This document shows, piece by piece, positions 7,200 through 16,085 of a stretch of 64,000 nt of DNA (position 1 is the stretch's first letter; the number at the start of each line of letters is the position of its first letter). The translations under genes were made by a program, and so were the position numbers. Source of the stretch: CADEDH01 sp965216205 (GTDB taxonomy: Bacteria > Actinomycetota > Acidimicrobiia > Acidimicrobiales > SZUA-35); assembly GCA_965216205.1 (NCBI GenBank), contig OZ244139.1, forward strand, positions 4,898,001-4,962,000, read 5' to 3'. The notes below the pieces were generated by a model. The model ran no database searches. It was not told where the DNA came from and saw only the letters and a program-made list of their open reading frames with translations.

Positions 7200-7634
7200 G
7201 TGAGCGAGGATCTGTGTTCGGCGAGAATCGAGACCCTTCGAGGATGGACCGGCACCGGAGTGAACGACGGGGCCGAGCGCGGCCTCGTCCACCTGGTGTC
7301 AGCCCTCGGCAGTGCGTGGGACGCGTGTCGCGCGGCCAACGACGTTCGGGATGTCGAGGGCAATCCCGCACCGGGGCTGGAAGCCACACCCGACCAGTTC
7401 CGACGGAGCGGGGCGCGGCTCCGGCTGATCGCCGCGACCCTCGCCGACGCCCCCGTCGTCGACGGGATCGCCCAACCGGCCACGAACGATGTCGCAGCCA
7501 CCGTCGGCAGTGCGGGAAGTGAGCTGCGAGCGGCGAACTTTCAGCCGGCGCGAACCATCACAACAGCCCTGCCACGATCTCCTCGAGGCTGCGGATTCCC
7601 ACCCGGGCCGCTTGCGACAGATCGTGTGAGGTGA
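7200..7634 (+). CDS. hypothetical protein
   Basis: A possible 144-residue protein starting at GTG 7200, with a GAGAGG purine run six bases upstream (a GTG at 7194 is the alternative). Codon third positions are GC-rich through most of the frame, supporting coding. The first 100 residues look like a soluble Ala/Leu-rich helical protein. The last 25 residues overlap the 3' end of the convergent dynamin-like gene by 77 bases and look non-native (Pro/Arg-rich), so the real functional part may end earlier. No family recognised. It lies between two genes of the ini-like island and may belong to it. Confidence 0.42.
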   Translation: MSEDLCSARIETLRGWTGTGVNDGAERGLVHLVSALGSAWDACRAANDVRDVEGNPAPGLEATPDQFRRSGARLRLIAATLADAPVVDGIAQPATNDVAATVGSAGSELRAANFQPARTITTALPRSPRGCGFPPGPLATDRVR

Positions 7635-9030
7635 GCGGACTCTCGGCCAACCGCTGCCACCGACCGATCGCTTCGAACGCGCCGGCCTTCAGCTCGTCGG
7701 GGGTCGCGTCGGCGGCCAGTCCGAGCCGTTGCCACGGCGCCGTGCCCGAAGCGCCGAGCGTCTGCTCCAGGTCGAGCAGATCCTGCTCCTTGGCCACGAT
7801 CCGACCCGTGCGGATGGCAGCCATCGTGGCCAGCTCGGTGAACGGGTGGGCGCTCGCCATCACCTGCTCGATGTCGAGCAGGAGACTCGACGACTGTGGG
7901 TTCGACGGGTTCTCCTCACACAACCGCTCGACCGTCAACAGCGCCGAGCGGGTCTTCAAGACCGTCGCCCGATCGACGAAGAGCGTGGTCAGGATCGTCT
8001 GCAGCTCGAGCAGCCCGGAGCGCTTCGTCAACTCCCGCGCCATCTCCACGCTCGACGACACCTTCTTCGCCCGAAGCAGCACGAGCGCCTGCCGGATGCC
8101 GAAGATCCCCAACCGGCCGAGCAACTGCTCGCGCTCGATGGAGGTCAGCGGCGTCTCCGGTCGAGCCTCGATGAAACCGTCGGCCGAGAGCAGGAACGTG
8201 TCCATCTCCTTGCGAGACACCGATGAGAGCTCGTCGAGCCACCGGAACTCCTGCTCGGTCAACGTCTCACCGGTCTCGGCCAGCAGACCGGCCACCGGCA
8301 ACACCACCTGGACGAGCCGTCGGAGGCGACTGTCGCGCCCGTACCGGTCGGCGATCCGCTGCGCGGATGCCATCGCGTCGATCCGGCCACCACCGATCTC
8401 GTCGGCCCGCGACAGCACCGCGATGGCGTTGACCGGATTCGGCTGCGACACGGCCTCATCGTGGAACGCCTCCAGGAGACGCAGATCCGACGTGTGGATG
8501 TGCTTCATGAGATACAGCACGGCGTCTGCCGGCGTCTCGGCATCCTTCGGGTCGAGGAAGTCGTAGGCCCGCTCACCCACCCCTTCGCTGAGGGTGTCGA
8601 CCCCCGGCGTGTCGACGAGGGTCAGCTTCCGGAGACTGCTGGACGGCCACGTCACGTCGAGGCGCTCGACGTCGACGGGGTCGCGGCCACCGAGGTCGAC
8701 CTCGATCGCCCCCTCGTCGCGGTGGAACCGGACCTGCACCGACTCCGATCCGTCGCGGGGGTGGAGGACGACCTGGTAGGTGTGGCCGTCCTGATACCAG
8801 GTGACGATCTTCGTGCACTCGCCGGTGTCGGTCGGTGCGAGGAGCTCGCCCACGAGTGCGTTGAGCAGGGTGGACTTGCCGGCCTTGACCTTCCCGGCGA
8901 TCGCAACACGGAGCGGCCCGTCGAGCCGGGCCCGGGCGGTGGCGAGCGCCTCGGCCCCGGCGACGCCGGCGAAGGCTGCGTCGGCCGTGTCGAGCAGGCG
9001 GCGGGTCTGGTCGAGAAGCTGATCGCTCAC
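7558..9030 (-). CDS. dynamin-like GTPase, IniC/DynB-like
   Basis: A 490-residue dynamin-superfamily GTPase. G1 is GKVKAGKST (about residues 46-54), with a switch Thr in the following TGECTK region. G3 is DTPGVDT (around 140) and G4 is SRADE (around 220), followed by helical stalk sequence. It has no obvious transmembrane segment. Bacterial dynamins of this type (Mycobacterium IniA/IniC, Streptomyces DynA/DynB) work as pairs at the inner membrane in envelope stress or septation. The GTG at 9030 has a GGTGGAG ribosome-binding site and lies 19 bases after the stop of the partner gene, so both are translated from one mRNA. The family is clear; the IniC label is by context and gene order. Confidence 0.85.
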   Translation of the reverse strand: MSDQLLDQTRRLLDTADAAFAGVAGAEALATARARLDGPLRVAIAGKVKAGKSTLLNALVGELLAPTDTGECTKIVTWYQDGHTYQVVLHPRDGSESVQVRFHRDEGAIEVDLGGRDPVDVERLDVTWPSSSLRKLTLVDTPGVDTLSEGVGERAYDFLDPKDAETPADAVLYLMKHIHTSDLRLLEAFHDEAVSQPNPVNAIAVLSRADEIGGGRIDAMASAQRIADRYGRDSRLRRLVQVVLPVAGLLAETGETLTEQEFRWLDELSSVSRKEMDTFLLSADGFIEARPETPLTSIEREQLLGRLGIFGIRQALVLLRAKKVSSSVEMARELTKRSGLLELQTILTTLFVDRATVLKTRSALLTVERLCEENPSNPQSSSLLLDIEQVMASAHPFTELATMAAIRTGRIVAKEQDLLDLEQTLGASGTAPWQRLGLAADATPDELKAGAFEAIGRWQRLAESPLTSHDLSQAARVGIRSLEEIVAGLL

Positions 9031-9049
9031 CGCTCCACCTTTCGTTCGG

Positions 9050-10891
9050 TCATGGGCGGGGCGGGGCAGCACCGGCGGCGAGCTTCTCGGCCCGATCCCG
9101 CAATCCTGCGATCCGTTCGAGCTCGGCCTTCACGTCGCGCAACCGCTTCGACCGGTCGGCTTCGGCCACCTTCGCCGCTTCGGTCGCCGACTTGAGCGCT
9201 TCGGTGCTCGAACGGTTCAGCTCGTCGGCCAGTGCGCTGTAGTGATCCCGGAGCTGGCGCTGGATCCGGCGGAGCGTGTCTCGGCTGTCCTTGCCGATCT
9301 GGAACGACACCTCGTCGCAATAGCGGCGGACCGCAGCCTTGGCCTCCCCCCGGCGGCGGGTCAGCGCTCGCTCCTTCTCGTCCTTCAGGCCCTTTCGCCC
9401 GAGCAGGAGGCCGGCCCCGATCCCAGCGGGGACCAGGAACGGTGCGATGCCGGTGGCGAGTGTGCCGAGCAGCGACACCATCAGGAACCCCGAGTAGGAC
9501 CCGCGGAGAACCGACAGACCCTTCGTTCCCACCCCCAACGCCTCAGCCTCCACCGTCGGGTCGACCGACACCCGGGCCATGGCCTGCGAGGCGTTGTGGA
9601 TCTCGAGGTCGGCGAGCAGTTCGCCCCCCTCACCGTCGAAGTGGTCGGCCACGTCGCGGCTGAGCTCGGACGTCCGCTCGGTGAGGAACCGGTAGTTGGA
9701 GACCACGGCCTGGGACATGTTCGCCTCGAGCCACGGCTCGAACTCGTCCCAAGCCTCGGCGGGGTCGAAGTTCTCGATCGCCTTGTCGGCCTCGGCCAGC
9801 AGCCCGCGGATCCGGCCCCGGAGGTCGAAGTCGACGTCGCTCGTGAGGTCGGCGACGCCGTCGTTGAGGGTCGTGTTCCATCGCGACACCTGGCTGCGGA
9901 GCGACTCGGCCCGGGCTTTCGCCTGTTCGAGTCCGGCCACCAGGGTGGCGCTCGCCTCGGGGTCGTCGAGCGCCTGGCGCTGCGCTTCGAACTGCCCGGC
10001 GATCTGGTCGCACACCGACAGCACGTCGCGCTGTGCCGCCAACCGGTTCCGCTGAGCGTTCGCGGCGACGATGTCGTTGGTGATGTACTGCACCAGCGAC
10101 GGGAAGCCGGACTGCTTGTTGATCTCCTTGTCCTTGCGGCGGATCGCCTCTACCCGCAACAGCGACGACACCGGCAGGATCGGCCGGCTCATCCCGAGGC
10201 GGGCGAGGTGGCCCTGGTTGATCTCGAGGACCTCCCGCCACCGCGGGTAGAGGTCGGTCTTCGTCATCACGCACACCACGCTGGGGCACATCTCGATCGC
10301 CTGGGCGAGGTAGTCCATCTCGGCCCGCGTGTACTCCTGGGAGGCGTCGCTGATGAAGAGCGCGGCGTCGGCCACCGAGAGCGCACCGAGCCCGGCTGCG
10401 GCGTGGGCGGAGCCGAGCCCACCCACGCCGGGCGTGTCGACCAGTATCACCCCGTCGCCGAGCAGCTTGCGGGGGATCTCGATCTCGACGCCCTTGACCA
10501 TCAGCGACGGGTCGGTGCCGCCCAGCTCGGTCGCATACGCCCGGATCTGGTCGAACTCGATCTGGAGCCGCTGGCCGTCACCGTCGGGGTTGGACGCCTG
10601 CTTGACGAGGGCGTAGGCCTTCTTGTCGGCGCCGTAACGGACGATCGTGTGGACGGCGGTGGCGATGTCGTCGTCGACCGGGCAGATGTTGACGTTGACG
10701 AGCGCGTTGATCAGCGAGCTCTTGCCCTGCTTGAACTCACCGATCGCCACGACCTGCACGTCGGGTCGGCTGACCCGGTCGAGGGTCGCTCGGAGCCGTT
10801 GGGCGAAGTCGGGACGCTCATACGCGGTTGCCGCCTTCACCCCGAGGTCGAGAACGGCGCGAACGTCGGCGTTCGGGTCGGAGCTCGCCAT
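9050..10891 (-). CDS. dynamin-like GTPase with membrane segment, IniA/DynA-like
   Basis: A 613-residue dynamin-like protein, first gene of the two-gene operon. G1 is GEFKQGKSS (residues 51-59), the switch Thr is in DDDIATAVHT, G3 is DTPGVGGLG (about 150) and G4 is MTKTD (about 205). A long helical stalk follows, with a hydrophobic, membrane-inserting stretch around residues 470-505 (LGTLATGIAPFLVPAG) and a C-terminal coiled coil. Mycobacterial IniA has the same order and can remodel membranes; here a membrane role is inferred from that family. The ATG at 10891 has a strong GAGGGAGG site upstream. Transcription is divergent from the IniR-like regulator, sharing a 149-base control region. Confidence 0.87.
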   Translation of the reverse strand: MASSDPNADVRAVLDLGVKAATAYERPDFAQRLRATLDRVSRPDVQVVAIGEFKQGKSSLINALVNVNICPVDDDIATAVHTIVRYGADKKAYALVKQASNPDGDGQRLQIEFDQIRAYATELGGTDPSLMVKGVEIEIPRKLLGDGVILVDTPGVGGLGSAHAAAGLGALSVADAALFISDASQEYTRAEMDYLAQAIEMCPSVVCVMTKTDLYPRWREVLEINQGHLARLGMSRPILPVSSLLRVEAIRRKDKEINKQSGFPSLVQYITNDIVAANAQRNRLAAQRDVLSVCDQIAGQFEAQRQALDDPEASATLVAGLEQAKARAESLRSQVSRWNTTLNDGVADLTSDVDFDLRGRIRGLLAEADKAIENFDPAEAWDEFEPWLEANMSQAVVSNYRFLTERTSELSRDVADHFDGEGGELLADLEIHNASQAMARVSVDPTVEAEALGVGTKGLSVLRGSYSGFLMVSLLGTLATGIAPFLVPAGIGAGLLLGRKGLKDEKERALTRRRGEAKAAVRRYCDEVSFQIGKDSRDTLRRIQRQLRDHYSALADELNRSSTEALKSATEAAKVAEADRSKRLRDVKAELERIAGLRDRAEKLAAGAAPPRP

Positions 10892-10971
10892 TGCCTGCCT
10901 CCCTCGTAGGATCGTGCCGGTTGCGCGCTCGTACCGCGGCGCAACTCGAAGCGCCACAGTACGACCTCGAC

Positions 10972-11029
10972 ACTATAGGGACGCTGGTCGACCACTAACA
11001 TTCGGGGCTCAATCGTCCATCCACCGGGG
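10972..11029 (-). promoter_or_regulatory. candidate promoter of the dynamin operon
   Basis: On the minus strand CCCCGG (from 11029) and CCCCGAAT (from 11007) are 22 bases apart, and TATAGT (10977-10972) follows 22 bases after the second box. This is a weaker version of the shared ini-type architecture: one extra base in the box and a two-base longer total spacing. It would start a mRNA with about a 70-base leader. Confidence 0.4.
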
Positions 11030-11040
11030 AGATCCACGAC

Positions 11041-13638
11041 ATGGCAGCGGCACGGCTCGGGTCACGTCTCGTCATCGGTGCAGGAGGGACCGGTCGAACC
11101 CACCGCCTGCGGTCCTGGCTCACCGAGCGCGGTGTGGATGCGGCGATGGTGTCGGCGAGCCCCCTCTCGTTCACCACGGCCGACGAGATCAAGTCGGCCA
11201 TCGGCGAGGCCCCCGATCTCCTCGTCGTCGACGACCTCCAGTGGCTCGAGCCCGACGCCCTCCGGCTGGTGGCCGATGCGGCGAAGACCGCTGCGGTGCT
11301 GGCGAGCCGGCGACCCCAGGCCGGGCTCGAGCCCGACGGTGACCTTCTCGACCTGGTGGTCGAACTGCTCACCCGCGACGAACCCGCCACCCGCCTCGAC
11401 CTGCTCGATCTCGACTCCTTCGCCCCCGCCCTGGCCGAGATCAGGGCGACCGTCGAGGCCCGCACCGGATCGTCGGGGGGTGGGGCGGTCCCGACCGACG
11501 AACTGGAGCGCCTCCACCTGGCGACCGGCGGATCGGTCGGGCTGACCGCCGATGCGGTGACGACCGGGTGGTCCGGCCACCCGGACGATCTCACCCCGGC
11601 GCTGGTCGACGCCGTGAAGGTCCGGATACGGCGAGCGGGCGCCGCCGCGGCACAGCTCGTGCACCTCTGGGCGGTGGCCGGGGACAGCACCGTCGAATCA
11701 GACCAGCTCCCGTTGAGCGTCGCACTGGGATCGCTGACCGACGTCGATCCCACGGTGGCCGAACGGGCGGCGAGGGCGGGGGGTCTCGTCGACGACGACG
11801 GCGACCTGCTCCCACTCGTCGGCTGGTGCGCGCTCGCCGACCTCACGGCCGCCGAACGCGCTGCGCTCCACGATCGGGTCGCAGCCGCCTTGGCCGCCAC
11901 CGACCGTCGGGCGGCGGCCGCCCACCTGCTGATCGGCTCGGGCGACCTCGACGACGCGGCCCAGATCCTCGCCGGCGCTGCGCTCGACCTCGCGGTGACC
12001 GAACCCGACCGCGCCCCTCGCTACATCGACCGGGCCGAGCAGCTCGGCCTCCCGTCGGCCGATGCGTCGCTGCTCCGGGCGCTCACCGCCTTCCACGCCG
12101 GCGAGCCGGACGCGATCGCCCATCTCGACGCCGCCCACGGCGCAGCCGGTCGAGCCGACGACCGAGCGGCGATCGTCGGCTACGGCATCGACGTCCGCGA
12201 CCTCCGGTTCGACAGCGCGGCCCGCCGCCCGATCGACGGTGACCTCGCCGAGCCGCTGCGCCGGCTCGCCGACGGTCTCGCCGGACGGATCGACGGCAAG
12301 GATGGCCGGACCGCCACCGACGACACCGCCGACGGGGGGACGACACCACTCGGCGCGACGATGGCGGCGGTGGCCGACGGGATCGCCCACGCCGCGGCCG
12401 GCGACCTGCCCAGCGCGATCGGGCGATTCAGCACCGCCGCCGACGACTACGACCGCCTCGCACCGACCGCACCGTTCGGCGTGACCCCCCACACCATCGG
12501 GGCGCTCGCTGCGCTGCACGGCGGCGACCTGTCGGTGGTGGAGATCCTCACCGATCAGGCCATCGGCGAGCGCAGCGGCGGCGCCGGCGAAGCGCTCACC
12601 CACGAGCTCCTCCGGGCGTTCGGCCGGCTCGTCGGCGGCGACTTCGGTGAGGCGCTCCGCCTCCTCCGCGAGCATGCGGGCATGGACGCCGCGGGCGGCG
12701 GGCCGGATGGTGCCGAGGCTGGGAGCCGCGACTCGCCCGACGATCTCCACGACCTGACCGACGACGCCGGGTCGGAGCCGAGGTCGGACGCCCGTTCCGA
12801 TCCCGGCTCGTCGCTGCCCTCCCAGCGCGACCGGCTGCTGCTGGCATCGGTCGAAGCGGCGATCGCCCGACGCTCGGGCGACACCACCCGACTCCGGTCG
12901 GCGTGGCGGCGGGCCGAAGAGGCACTGATCCGCCCCTCGGTGAGCTGGCTGCTCGTCGACCCGATGGCCGAGCTGCTCGCCGCCGGCGCCCGGGTGGGCG
13001 ACACCCGCCGCGTGACACCGATCGTGGAGGCGCTCGCAGCGCAGGGACTCGGCCTCCCCGAGGCCGGCCCGGGCCCGGCCGGCGCCCACTGGCTGCGGCT
13101 GCAGGTGGCGATCGCCTCCGAGGACCCGACGACGGTGACCGATGCGGCCGAAGCGATGGCATCGCTGGCGACGTCGGATCCGAGGTCGCTGGCCAGGGCG
13201 GAGGCGGCGAGCATCTGGTCGGCCATCGCCGGCGTCGACGGTGCCCGGGGTCCGGTCACCGAGGACGAGGTAGTCGGGGTCTCGGAGCGGCTGTCCGAGA
13301 TCGGCGACCGGTGGGAAGCATCGCGGGTGCTCGGCCAAGCCGCCCTCGACGAGCCGGATCCGAAGGCCGCTCGCCGGCTGCTCGAACTGGCCAGGGTGGC
13401 CGCCACCGACCAGGTCGACGAGTCTGCCGGCGACGGCCTCTCCGCGCTCGGGCTGTCGGAGCGGGAGGCCGAGGTCGCGCTGCTCGTGGTGGAGGGCCGG
13501 ACCCACAAGGAGGTCGGGGCACAGTTGTTCATCTCGCCGAAGACCGTCGAGCACCATGTGGCCAAGATCCGCCAGAAGGTCGGCGCGTCGTCGCGGGCCG
13601 AGCTGCTGTCGATCATCCGCGAAGCGGTCGGCGGCTGA
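11041..13638 (+). CDS. large STAND-type LuxR-family regulator, IniR/MalT-like
   Basis: An 865-residue regulator. The N-terminus carries a P-loop-like GAGGTGRT (residues 14-21), where the usual Walker lysine is Arg. It is followed by a Walker B-like LLVVDDLQWL (about 60) and ASRRPQ. A long helical repeat region, interrupted by a low-complexity Asp/Ser/Gly insert (about 550-590), forms the likely sensor and oligomerisation part. The last 65 residues are a clear LuxR/NarL helix-turn-helix (LSEREAEVALLVVEG, then ISPKTVEHHVAKI). This layout and the position next to IniA/IniC-like genes match mycobacterial IniR, a MalT-like ATPase reported to respond to trehalose. The ligand here is unknown. The ATG has GGGGAGA upstream and a TAACAT box at 10996. 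Confidence 0.8.
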   Translation: MAAARLGSRLVIGAGGTGRTHRLRSWLTERGVDAAMVSASPLSFTTADEIKSAIGEAPDLLVVDDLQWLEPDALRLVADAAKTAAVLASRRPQAGLEPDGDLLDLVVELLTRDEPATRLDLLDLDSFAPALAEIRATVEARTGSSGGGAVPTDELERLHLATGGSVGLTADAVTTGWSGHPDDLTPALVDAVKVRIRRAGAAAAQLVHLWAVAGDSTVESDQLPLSVALGSLTDVDPTVAERAARAGGLVDDDGDLLPLVGWCALADLTAAERAALHDRVAAALAATDRRAAAAHLLIGSGDLDDAAQILAGAALDLAVTEPDRAPRYIDRAEQLGLPSADASLLRALTAFHAGEPDAIAHLDAAHGAAGRADDRAAIVGYGIDVRDLRFDSAARRPIDGDLAEPLRRLADGLAGRIDGKDGRTATDDTADGGTTPLGATMAAVADGIAHAAAGDLPSAIGRFSTAADDYDRLAPTAPFGVTPHTIGALAALHGGDLSVVEILTDQAIGERSGGAGEALTHELLRAFGRLVGGDFGEALRLLREHAGMDAAGGGPDGAEAGSRDSPDDLHDLTDDAGSEPRSDARSDPGSSLPSQRDRLLLASVEAAIARRSGDTTRLRSAWRRAEEALIRPSVSWLLVDPMAELLAAGARVGDTRRVTPIVEALAAQGLGLPEAGPGPAGAHWLRLQVAIASEDPTTVTDAAEAMASLATSDPRSLARAEAASIWSAIAGVDGARGPVTEDEVVGVSERLSEIGDRWEASRVLGQAALDEPDPKAARRLLELARVAATDQVDESAGDGLSALGLSEREAEVALLVVEGRTHKEVGAQLFISPKTVEHHVAKIRQKVGASSRAELLSIIREAVGG

Positions 13639-13735
13639 CGGAACGTTCCGCCCGGCCCTCGCGGCCGCCGCGACGTTGCCGAGACGGTAACCACCGAGAG
13701 TGGGTGGAGATCCCTCTATCGGGACGATCCACCAA

Positions 13736-13802
13736 CCCCTAAGGTGGACCCGGGGGAACCGGGGGCAACCCCGATGCCGGGCGGAGCGATGCCGAATAGG
13801 TT
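13736..13802 (+). promoter_or_regulatory. ini-type operator/promoter 2
   Basis: CCCCTA (13736-13741) lies 33 bases before CCCCGAT (13769-13775), which is the right half of GGGGCAACCCC. Exactly 21 bases later comes TAGGTT (13797-13802). The leader up to the CGGAGGG ribosome-binding site is nearly identical in all three IniB-like genes. Confidence 0.78.
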
Positions 13803-13858
13803 GAGCTCTACAAGGAACACACCAGCAACCAACTCATCCCATTCGGAGGGAAAACGAA

Positions 13859-14734
13859 ATGTCCGACATCAGCGGAATGAACGATTCGATGGAAGCCGCA
13901 TTGGTCTACATCCAGGACAGCCTGGCGAGCATGGTGCGGTCGGGTCCCGGCGACTCGGGCTACACCCCCGAGGAGCTCCCGGAGCCTCCGGACGTCGCCC
14001 CCGAGGACTACCGGGCCGCGATGGACCAGTACCTCGACGACGCCGGCGTTCCCGAAGAGGAGCGTGGGGACATCTACGACCAGCTCGACGAGCAGGGTGA
14101 CTACTCGGCCGACGGGTACCGCCAGAACCTCGTCTTCGTGATCGAGAACCACAGCGACACCATCAACAACCACGTCGACAACAGCATCTCGATCGAAGAG
14201 GGTGCCGAGGTCCACGACATCCACCAGGCCAACGACACCAACCAGGCGAGCGCCACCGGTGACGGTGCCATCGCTGGCGACGAGCAGTACGGCCAGTTCC
14301 AGACCGGCGACGGCGTGCAGGTCGGCGACGGCAACTCGGGCGTCGTGAACCAGGGCGACAACAGCGGCCAGCAGGCCGGCTGGGACGCCGAGGGTGGCGA
14401 CTTCACCACCGGTGACGGGAACTTCGACAACGAAGGCACGATCGAGAACTCGGCTGTTGCGTTCGGTGGCGGCTCCGCCGACAACCAGACGGATCAGAGC
14501 GAGAACTGGTCGACCAACGACTCCTACAACCGGGAGAACACCGACAACTACAACGACTCGGGGAACACCACCGACTCGTACAACACCACCGACGAGTACA
14601 CGGAGACCAACACGGTCGACGCCAACCTCGACGTCACCGTCGAGGACTCGTTCCAGGTGAACCAGGAAGGTGGCTACGGCCACGACGACCCGTACGAGCA
14701 CGACGAGCCCGAGTACGACGACGTGCACGACTGA
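13859..14734 (+). CDS. IniB-like Asn/Gly/Asp-rich repeat protein, paralogue 1
   Basis: A 291-residue acidic protein, the first of three tandem paralogues. Residues 1-95 are helical and charged, ending in DEQGDYSADGYRQN and FVIENH. Residues 100-215 are the conserved core, rich in short strand-turn units such as GDGAIAGDEQ, GQFQTGDGVQVGDGNSG, NQGDNSGQQAG and GDFTTGDGNFDN, which suggests a beta-solenoid. The tail is Asn/Asp/Thr-rich (SYN, DNY, TDEY repeats), ending in EHDEPEYDD. There are no cysteines and no signal peptide. IniB-type proteins next to dynamin GTPases have a comparable layout; function is unknown even there. The CGGAGGG ribosome-binding site is eight bases before the ATG. Confidence 0.78.
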   Translation: MSDISGMNDSMEAALVYIQDSLASMVRSGPGDSGYTPEELPEPPDVAPEDYRAAMDQYLDDAGVPEEERGDIYDQLDEQGDYSADGYRQNLVFVIENHSDTINNHVDNSISIEEGAEVHDIHQANDTNQASATGDGAIAGDEQYGQFQTGDGVQVGDGNSGVVNQGDNSGQQAGWDAEGGDFTTGDGNFDNEGTIENSAVAFGGGSADNQTDQSENWSTNDSYNRENTDNYNDSGNTTDSYNTTDEYTETNTVDANLDVTVEDSFQVNQEGGYGHDDPYEHDEPEYDDVHD

Positions 14735-14768
14735 TCCTCGGCACGAGTCGACACTCATGAGGAACAGC

Positions 14769-14795
14769 GATGGCCCCGGTATCACCGGGGCCATC
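14769..14795 (+). terminator. hairpin after IniB-like paralogue 1
   Basis: A perfect 12-bp stem (14769-14780 with 14784-14795) and 3-nt loop, built on GGCCCCGGT/ACCGGGGCC. There is no T-run, so it may be a T-less terminator or a 3'-end stabiliser. All three paralogues end in a related hairpin. Confidence 0.7.
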
Positions 14796-14866
14796 GCGCG
14801 CTCATGACAGACACTTGCTGAGGGCTGCCGCCCCCAGACCCCACTGGGTCCACCGGCTACCGGCGG

Positions 14867-14932
14867 CCCCTACCCCTCCCCCAGGGCTATGGGGGTAGCC
14901 CCGATCCGGGGTCGAGCGATACCGAATAGGTT
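14867..14932 (+). promoter_or_regulatory. ini-type operator/promoter 3
   Basis: CCCCTA (14867-14872), then CCCCGAT (14899-14905) 32 bases on, preceded by GGGGGTAG to give the dyad GGGGTAGCCCC. After exactly 21 bases comes TAGGTT (14927-14932). CTACCCC and GGGGGTAG form an additional outer inverted repeat. Confidence 0.78.
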
Positions 14933-14989
14933 GAGCTCCAGAAGGAACACACCAGCTACCAACTCATCCCATTCGGAGGGACAAGAACC

Positions 14990-15865
14990 ATGGAAACACC
15001 AGAACAGCTTCAGGCAATGTTCGAGGCACTGCTCGCGCAGCTCGGTGCGGGAACCGAGGGCGAGGCCCCGTCCGCCGAGGCGATCGAGGAAGCGCTCGGA
15101 TCCGACGTGCTGGCCGACATCGGCCGCGACGAGTACGTGGCGGCGCTCGACGGCGCCATGGACACCTACGACGTCCCCGCCGAGGTCCGTCCCGACATCT
15201 ACGACGAGCTCGACAGCGGCGGCTACAGCGAAGGCGAGCTCCGCGACCACTTCCGGGCTCTGTTCCAGAACGAGGCGGTCACCAACGCGGTCGACAACAG
15301 CATCACGGTCGAAGGCGGCGGTGGCGGCTACGACGACCACGGCTACGGCACCGAGGTGCACGACATCACCCAGCACAACGTCACCAACCAGGCAACCGCC
15401 TCCGGCGACGGCGCCATCGCTGGCGACGTGCAGGAGGGCCAGTTCCAGACCGGCGAAGGCGTCCAGGTCGGCGACTACAACTCCGGCGTCGTGAACCAGG
15501 GAGACAACAGCGGCCAGCAGGCCGGGGGCTCCGCAACCGGTGGCGACTTCACCACCGGTGACGGGAACTTCGACAACAGCGGCCACATCGGGAACTCGGC
15601 GATCGCCTTCGGTGGCGGCTCGGCGGAGAACCGGACCGACCAGAGCTACGACGGCTCGATCAACGACTCCTACAACGACGACAACGTGGGCAACATCAAC
15701 GACTCGTACAACGAGGACAACGTCGGCAACACCGACATCGTCACCGAGCACAGCCACGAGGAGAACCTCGAGGCGAACCTCACCGTCGACGATTCGTTCA
15801 AGGCCGACATCGATGGCTACGACGACCACGATCACGACCACCACGACTACGAGCTCGATCACTGA
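14990..15865 (+). CDS. IniB-like Asn/Gly/Asp-rich repeat protein, paralogue 2
   Basis: A 291-residue paralogue. The N-terminal 100 residues differ most from the other two: a Gly/Ala-rich helix (ALLAQLGAGTEG), then ADIGRDEYVAALDGAMDTYDV. The core from about residue 110 (VDNSITVE, EVHDITQ, GDGAIAGDVQ, GDYNSGVVNQGDNSGQQAG, GGDFTTGDGNFDN) is almost the same as in its neighbours. The tail has SYNDDN and SYNEDN repeats and ends in a His/Asp run (DDHDHDHHDYELDH) that could bind metal ions. It has its own promoter and terminal hairpin, so it can be expressed alone. The GGAGGG site is close to the ATG. Confidence 0.77.
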   Translation: METPEQLQAMFEALLAQLGAGTEGEAPSAEAIEEALGSDVLADIGRDEYVAALDGAMDTYDVPAEVRPDIYDELDSGGYSEGELRDHFRALFQNEAVTNAVDNSITVEGGGGGYDDHGYGTEVHDITQHNVTNQATASGDGAIAGDVQEGQFQTGEGVQVGDYNSGVVNQGDNSGQQAGGSATGGDFTTGDGNFDNSGHIGNSAIAFGGGSAENRTDQSYDGSINDSYNDDNVGNINDSYNEDNVGNTDIVTEHSHEENLEANLTVDDSFKADIDGYDDHDHDHHDYELDH

Positions 15866-15893
15866 TCCGAGCACGGAGCGGTAGGAACCAACG

Positions 15894-15924
15894 ACGGGCC
15901 CCGGTGTGTATCACCGGGGCCCGT
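15894..15924 (+). terminator. hairpin after IniB-like paralogue 2
   Basis: A 13-bp perfect stem (15894-15906 with 15912-15924) and 5-nt loop, with the same GGGCCCCGGT core as after paralogue 1. No T-tract. Confidence 0.7.
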
Positions 15925-15962
15925 TCGCGCTCATCACATCCGGGAGCTGTGCACCGCGCTCT

Positions 15963-16028
15963 CCCCTACCCCTCCCCCAGGGCTACGGGGGTAACCCCGA
16001 TCCGCGGGCGAGCGAAACCGAATAGGTT
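15963..16028 (+). promoter_or_regulatory. ini-type operator/promoter 4
   Basis: CCCCTA (15963-15968), CCCCGAT (15995-16001) 32 bases on as the end of GGGGTAACCCC, 21 bases, then TAGGTT (16023-16028). The downstream leader matches that of promoters 2 and 3. Confidence 0.78.
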
Positions 16029-16085
16029 GAGCTTCAGAAGGAACACACACCAGCTACCAACTCATCCCACTCGGAGGGAACCACA

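Noticed and set aside
13641..13652. GGAACGTTCC palindrome after the regulator gene
   Set aside because: Only 10 bases, no T-run and no partner site; too short to interpret.
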